Below are positions 60,842 to 64,000 of a stretch of DNA of 64,000 nucleotides, piece by piece. The notes beneath the pieces were generated by a model. The model was not told where the DNA came from. It did not search any database and saw nothing but the letters and a program-made list of their open reading frames with translations. The position numbers and the translations under genes were made by a program. The first letter of the stretch is position 1. Each line of letters starts with the position of its first letter. This DNA comes from CF-46 sp963760735 (GTDB lineage Bacteria > Chloroflexota > Limnocylindria > Limnocylindrales > CSP1-4), in the NCBI GenBank assembly GCA_963760735.1, contig CAVXEB010000004.1, positions 868,001 through 932,000 on the forward strand. Direction: 5' to 3'.

Positions 60842-62070
60842 GCGGACACCTCGTCCACGCGATCGAAGCGGTCGACCGACGCCGAGGCACTGGTCGAGCC
60901 GCTGACGGCGGGCGTGTCCGGTCCGCCGAACGTGGCCGACTGACGGGCGAGCGAGCCGCGCTCGGCAGCCTCGGCCCGGGCGAGCAGGCTGTCCTGGGCG
61001 ACGCGCGGGACCGGCGTCGCGGAGATCAGGCGGTCGAGGATCATGTCGGCCGTCACCTCCTCGGCGAGGGCCGTGAAGCTCGGGACGACACGATGGCGGA
61101 GGACGTCGCGGGCGAGGTCGGTGATGTCACCCGGGACGACGTAACGCCGGCCGCGGACGAGCGCGAGGGCGCGGGCCGCGTGGACGAGGTTGATCGAGCC
61201 GCGCGGGCTCGCCCCGAAGGCGATGTACGGCTTCACGTTCGGGAGGCCGACGCGCTCCGGGAAGCGGGTCGCCGACGTGAGGGCGACGGCGTAGTCGACG
61301 ATCGGCCGGTCGACGTAGACCTCGGTGGTCCACGCCTGCAGCACGGCCAGCGACTCCGCGGTCAGGATCGGGCTGATCGTTGCGGCCGGGTGGAGCGACC
61401 GCTCGACGACGAGGGCCTCCTCCTCGGAGGTCGGGTAGCCGACGACGACCTTCATCATGAACCGGTCGACCTGGGCCTCCGGCAGCGGGTAGGTGCCCTC
61501 GGACTCGATCGGGTTCTGGGTCGCCATCACGAGGAACGGCCGCGGAACCTTGTGGCTCTCGGGCCCGATCGTGACCTGCTTCTCCTGCATGACCTCGAGG
61601 AGCGCGCTCTGGACCTTGGCAGGGGCACGGTTGATCTCGTCGGCGAGGAGGAAGTTGCAGAACACCGGGCCCAGCTCGGTGTCGAACGTGCCGCGGTCCG
61701 GCCGGTAGATCCGGGTCCCCACGAGGTCGCCCGGGACGAGGTCCGGGGTGAACTGGATCCGGCGGAACGACGCGTGGAGGACGTCGGCGAGGGTCTTGAT
61801 CGTGAGGGTCTTGGCGAGACCCGGGACGCCTTCGAGGAGGAGGTGGCCGCCGGCCAGCAGCGCGACGAGGACCCGCTCGAGCATCGCGTCCTGGCCGACG
61901 ATCACGCGGCGGATCTCGTACAGGACGGCCTCCGCGGTCTGGCGGGCGTCGATGGCGTCGTCGATGCGGTCCCGCGTCGGTCGCGGCGCGCGCGGCGAGA
62001 CGGAGGCGGATGCCGCGGCGGCGCCGGACGCGGCGTCGGCGCGAAGGGGATCGGTCACGTGGGTCTCCAT
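60838..62070 (-). CDS. MoxR-family AAA+ ATPase (second copy)
   Basis: 410 aa from ATG 62070; GTG 62058 with GGAG 6 bases upstream is an alternative. An Ala/Ser-rich extension of about 45 residues precedes the AAA+ core: Walker A GVPGLAKT, Walker B FLLADEINRAPAKVQSALLEVMQE and sensor ATQNPIESEGTY. A C-terminal tail (about 360-410) is not found in the first copy. It heads the minus-strand MoxR-DUF58-VWA operon, whose genes overlap by 4 bp. Confidence 0.95.
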   Translation of the reverse strand: METHVTDPLRADAASGAAAASASVSPRAPRPTRDRIDDAIDARQTAEAVLYEIRRVIVGQDAMLERVLVALLAGGHLLLEGVPGLAKTLTIKTLADVLHASFRRIQFTPDLVPGDLVGTRIYRPDRGTFDTELGPVFCNFLLADEINRAPAKVQSALLEVMQEKQVTIGPESHKVPRPFLVMATQNPIESEGTYPLPEAQVDRFMMKVVVGYPTSEEEALVVERSLHPAATISPILTAESLAVLQAWTTEVYVDRPIVDYAVALTSATRFPERVGLPNVKPYIAFGASPRGSINLVHAARALALVRGRRYVVPGDITDLARDVLRHRVVPSFTALAEEVTADMILDRLISATPVPRVAQDSLLARAEAAERGSLARQSATFGGPDTPAVSGSTSASASVDRFDRVDEVSA

Positions 62071-62490
62071 GCCCGTGGGCGCGGGCGATTCGTCTTGTGG
62101 TGGCCTGTCGACCTCCCTCGGTCGGACCAAACCGTTGGACGACAGGGTCCGGTCGCTGAATGAGAGGAGCCTGAAAAGCCGGCCTCGGCCTGCGCCCGTG
62201 CCGCGCGGCGCCCATGCCCCGCTCATGCCCCGCTCTTGCTCAATCGACAGTCATGACGGCCGTATCCACCGACGCAACCCGCTCGGACCGGGGATTCGCC
62301 GCATGCGCGGTCCTGGCTGGCGAATGAACCGGATTCGGCCGTCGGCGCAGGGCGGCTGTCGCTTGATGCCTGCATGGCTGGCGAATGAGTCGCGTGGGAC
62401 GGTCGCAGACCGTCGAGACGCGATGTGGACTGACGGTGGCCATCGCGACGTCGCTCGGACCTGCGAGACTCCACCGATGAGGCAAGGTCG
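62071..62490. other. Divergent intergenic region with short repeats
   Basis: 420 bases between the second MoxR gene and the DUF3806 gene. It contains an 11-bp tandem duplication CATGCCCCGCT (62213-62234) and a 14-bp direct repeat TGGCTGGCGAATGA (62314-62327 and 62375-62388) spaced by 61 bases. The latter could be regulator half sites. No gene is supported. Confidence 0.45.
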
Positions 62491-62928
62491 ATGACGCAAC
62501 GGATCGAAGTCGGCGATGAACGACTTCTCGAGTGGGTTCGCGGCTGGGTCGCCGTTGCCCGAGAGCTCGGTGCCTTGCTCGGTACGCCGATCGAGGAGGG
62601 GATCCCGGAACCGGCAGCGCTCGAACGGATGTGGGAGGTCTGGCTCGCGAACGGATTGGACGGGGTCGAGAGCGACCGTGTGATCACGCCAATCGGTTGC
62701 GCCTTCGGCGACCACTTGGTTCAGCGGTGGGACCTGACGTGGGTCGTCGCTACCGACGAATGGGGAACCGACGTCGCGGTCCACGGGTCGCCTGGCGACG
62801 TGCTGCTCTTCCCAGTCGACTTTGTCTCCAAGCGAGACGAAAGCCGCGCGCCGATTCCTCTAGTGGAAGCGTCCGACCGACTGGGCGAAGTCTTGGCAAA
62901 GGCGCGCGCGGAGTGGCGGGCCCACTGA
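62491..62928 (+). CDS. DUF3806 protein
   Basis: 145 aa, soluble. IGCAFGDHLVQRWDLTWVVATDEWGTDVAVH and LLFPVDFVSKRDESR match the DUF3806 pattern. ATG 62491 lies just after the A/G-rich GAGGCAAGG. GC content is slightly lower than in the neighbours. The family function is not known; it is often found in polymorphic-toxin or immunity-like contexts, but no partner is visible here. Confidence 0.7.
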   Translation: MTQRIEVGDERLLEWVRGWVAVARELGALLGTPIEEGIPEPAALERMWEVWLANGLDGVESDRVITPIGCAFGDHLVQRWDLTWVVATDEWGTDVAVHGSPGDVLLFPVDFVSKRDESRAPIPLVEASDRLGEVLAKARAEWRAH

Positions 62929-62956
62929 CCCAGCGAGTCGGTTCGGATCTGAAAAT

Positions 62957-63529
62957 TCATCCGCGCGCGGCGCGCTCCCAGTCCCCGCGGCGGAGCCGAT
63001 AGAGCACGTGCGGCCGGAGCGGATGGCCGTCGCGCAGGTTCGGGTGGAGGAAGTCGTCGGCGGGGTCGCGGGTCATCCCGATCCGGCGCATCACCGCCTG
63101 GGACCGCTCGTTCGAGACCGTCGTCGCGGACACGATCTCGGGCAGATCGATGGTCGAGAAGGCCCAGTCGCGGGCCGCCGACGCGGCCTCGGTCGCGTAG
63201 CCCTGGCCCCACGCGGACCGCGCGAACCGCCAGCCGATCTCCGGCTCTGGGATCCAGGCGAGTCGCGCGACGCCCGTGAACCCGAGGAAGGTGCCGTCGG
63301 CGATCCGTTCGACGGCCCACAGGCCGTGGCCGTCACTCGCCCAGCGCTCCGCGATCCGGTCGACGAGCGCGTCGCTCTCGTCACGGGTCAGGATGGCCGG
63401 GAACAGCTCCATGACCGCCGGGTCGCCGTTCAGCGCCGCGAACGGCTCGCGATCGGCTTCGCGAAAGGAGCGGAGGAGCAGGCGGTCCGTGCTGAGCTCG
63501 GGGATGGCCCCCGATCGGGGTGGCGTCAC
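62957..63529 (-). CDS. GNAT-family N-acetyltransferase (RimJ/RimL type)
   Basis: 190 aa from GTG 63529, which overlaps the dioxygenase stop by 4 bp. LSTDRLLLRSFREADREPFAAL is the RimJ-like opening, GWRFARSAWGQGYATEA contains the acetyl-CoA loop (QGYATEA), and SNERSQAVMRRIGM is motif B. The substrate is unknown. Confidence 0.93.
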   Translation of the reverse strand: MTPPRSGAIPELSTDRLLLRSFREADREPFAALNGDPAVMELFPAILTRDESDALVDRIAERWASDGHGLWAVERIADGTFLGFTGVARLAWIPEPEIGWRFARSAWGQGYATEAASAARDWAFSTIDLPEIVSATTVSNERSQAVMRRIGMTRDPADDFLHPNLRDGHPLRPHVLYRLRRGDWERAARG

Positions 63530-64000
63530 CGGGCCTCGAACGACCGCTTCGAGAGCCCGTACGCGAAGCCCTCGATCGCGTAGTCGGGGCGGTCCTCCGG
63601 TCGGGCGACGGCGCCGAGGGTCACGAACAGCGGCGCGAAGTGCTCCACCGTCGGGTGGGCGAACGGCATGCCCGGCGCCTTGTCGCGAAACGCGAACAGG
63701 CTGTCCACGTCGCCGCGGTTCAGCGCCTCCATCGCCCACTGGTCGAAGTCGACCGACCACTGCGGCGCCCCGGGCTTGCCGAGGAAGTACTCGTGGATGA
63801 ACGGCAGGCCATGGGTCAGGAAGCCGCTGCCGACGATGAGGACCCCCTCGTCGCGCAGCGGCGCGAGCCGCCGGCCCACCTCGAACAGGTGCTCCGGGTC
63901 GAGGTCCGGCATCGACAGCTGGAGCACCGGGATGTCGGCGTCCGGGTACATCGCCGTGAGCGGCACCCAGGCGCCGTGGTCGAGCCCGCGGTTCGGGCGC
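63526..64000 (-). CDS. Class III extradiol dioxygenase, DODA type (partial, 5' end outside window)
   Basis: LigB/DODA-family aromatic ring-opening dioxygenase. The frame is open to the right edge: the residues before the GTG at 63966 read GLDHGAWVPL, the expected family sequence, so the true start is beyond base 64000. Visible motifs include the His ligand in LDHGAW, MYPDADIPVLQLS, VGSGFLTHGL and PFAHPTVEHFAPLFV. It acts on a catechol-type substrate. It precedes the GNAT gene with a 4-bp overlap. Confidence 0.9.
   Translation of the reverse strand, partial: RPNRGLDHGAWVPLTAMYPDADIPVLQLSMPDLDPEHLFEVGRRLAPLRDEGVLIVGSGFLTHGLPFIHEYFLGKPGAPQWSVDFDQWAMEALNRGDVDSLFAFRDKAPGMPFAHPTVEHFAPLFVTLGAVARPEDRPDYAIEGFAYGLSKRSFEAR

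Overview
The window is a very GC-rich bacterial chromosome segment with tightly packed genes, many GTG starts and frequent 4-bp stop/start overlaps. No single marker gene fixes the taxon. The mix is most consistent with a soil or freshwater Chloroflexota lineage (Limnocylindria/Ellin6529-like), or less likely a deep-branching actinobacterium. It includes secreted proteins with Pro-Thr linkers, a DUF4331 and TPR-lipoprotein pair, an S-box RNA and twin MoxR-DUF58-VWA loci. This placement is an inference. No CRISPR array, insertion sequence, prophage, rRNA or plasmid gene was seen; the only tRNA is tRNA-His.

Layout. 1-4.8 kb: a sugar ABC importer (binding protein, two permeases) with a GH3 glycosidase, facing a GH1 beta-glucosidase (4.8-6.2 kb). 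6.3-12.1 kb, minus strand: a three-subunit molybdenum hydroxylase (xanthine dehydrogenase type), a short VOC-like gene, then malate synthase. 12.3-19.1 kb: a signalling and secretion region with two degenerate GGDEF proteins on either side of an Imm-5-like protein, an SDR remnant, a secreted Pro/Thr-rich SH3 protein and an intact-looking GGDEF-EAL protein. 19.2-22.1 kb: a D-aminoacylase-type amidohydrolase, an HTH protein and a VOC protein. 22.1-28.6 kb, minus strand: one apparent seven-gene operon (SorC regulator, FGGY kinase, NMT1-type ABC importer, guanine deaminase, VOC protein) with a palindromic operator region at its head. 28.7-38 kb: DUF4331, TPR lipoprotein, glycolate oxidase GlcD, an M1-type peptidase, a frameshifted small membrane protein, a BNR-like lipoprotein, DUF2236 and BioY. 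38-42.5 kb: a MacB/LolD-type ABC pair and a CAP-domain protein.

42.6-47.2 kb is an aspartate-family block: threonine synthase behind a clear SAM-I riboswitch and terminator, then dapD, dapA and dapB behind a structured leader that holds a 31-codon open frame with a Lys-Lys-Lys run. tRNA-His lies divergently. 47.6-64 kb: an S1C protease followed by MoxR-DUF58-VWA-VWA on the plus strand, and a second MoxR-DUF58-VWA set on the minus strand converging on it. Between them are LUD, DUF4396, SRPBCC, phosphoglucomutase, VOC and small membrane proteins. The right end has a DUF3806 protein, a GNAT acetyltransferase and a class III extradiol dioxygenase cut by the window edge.

Metabolic reading (inference). 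Guanine deaminase and xanthine dehydrogenase are consecutive steps of purine oxidation. That route can end in glyoxylate; GlcD also makes glyoxylate and malate synthase assimilates it. The most interesting elements are the S-box in front of thrC, the dap leader, the SorC/FGGY/NMT1-ABC/guanine deaminase operon, and the paired degenerate GGDEF proteins. Both disrupted genes (an SDR and a small membrane protein) could be real decay or sequencing errors.
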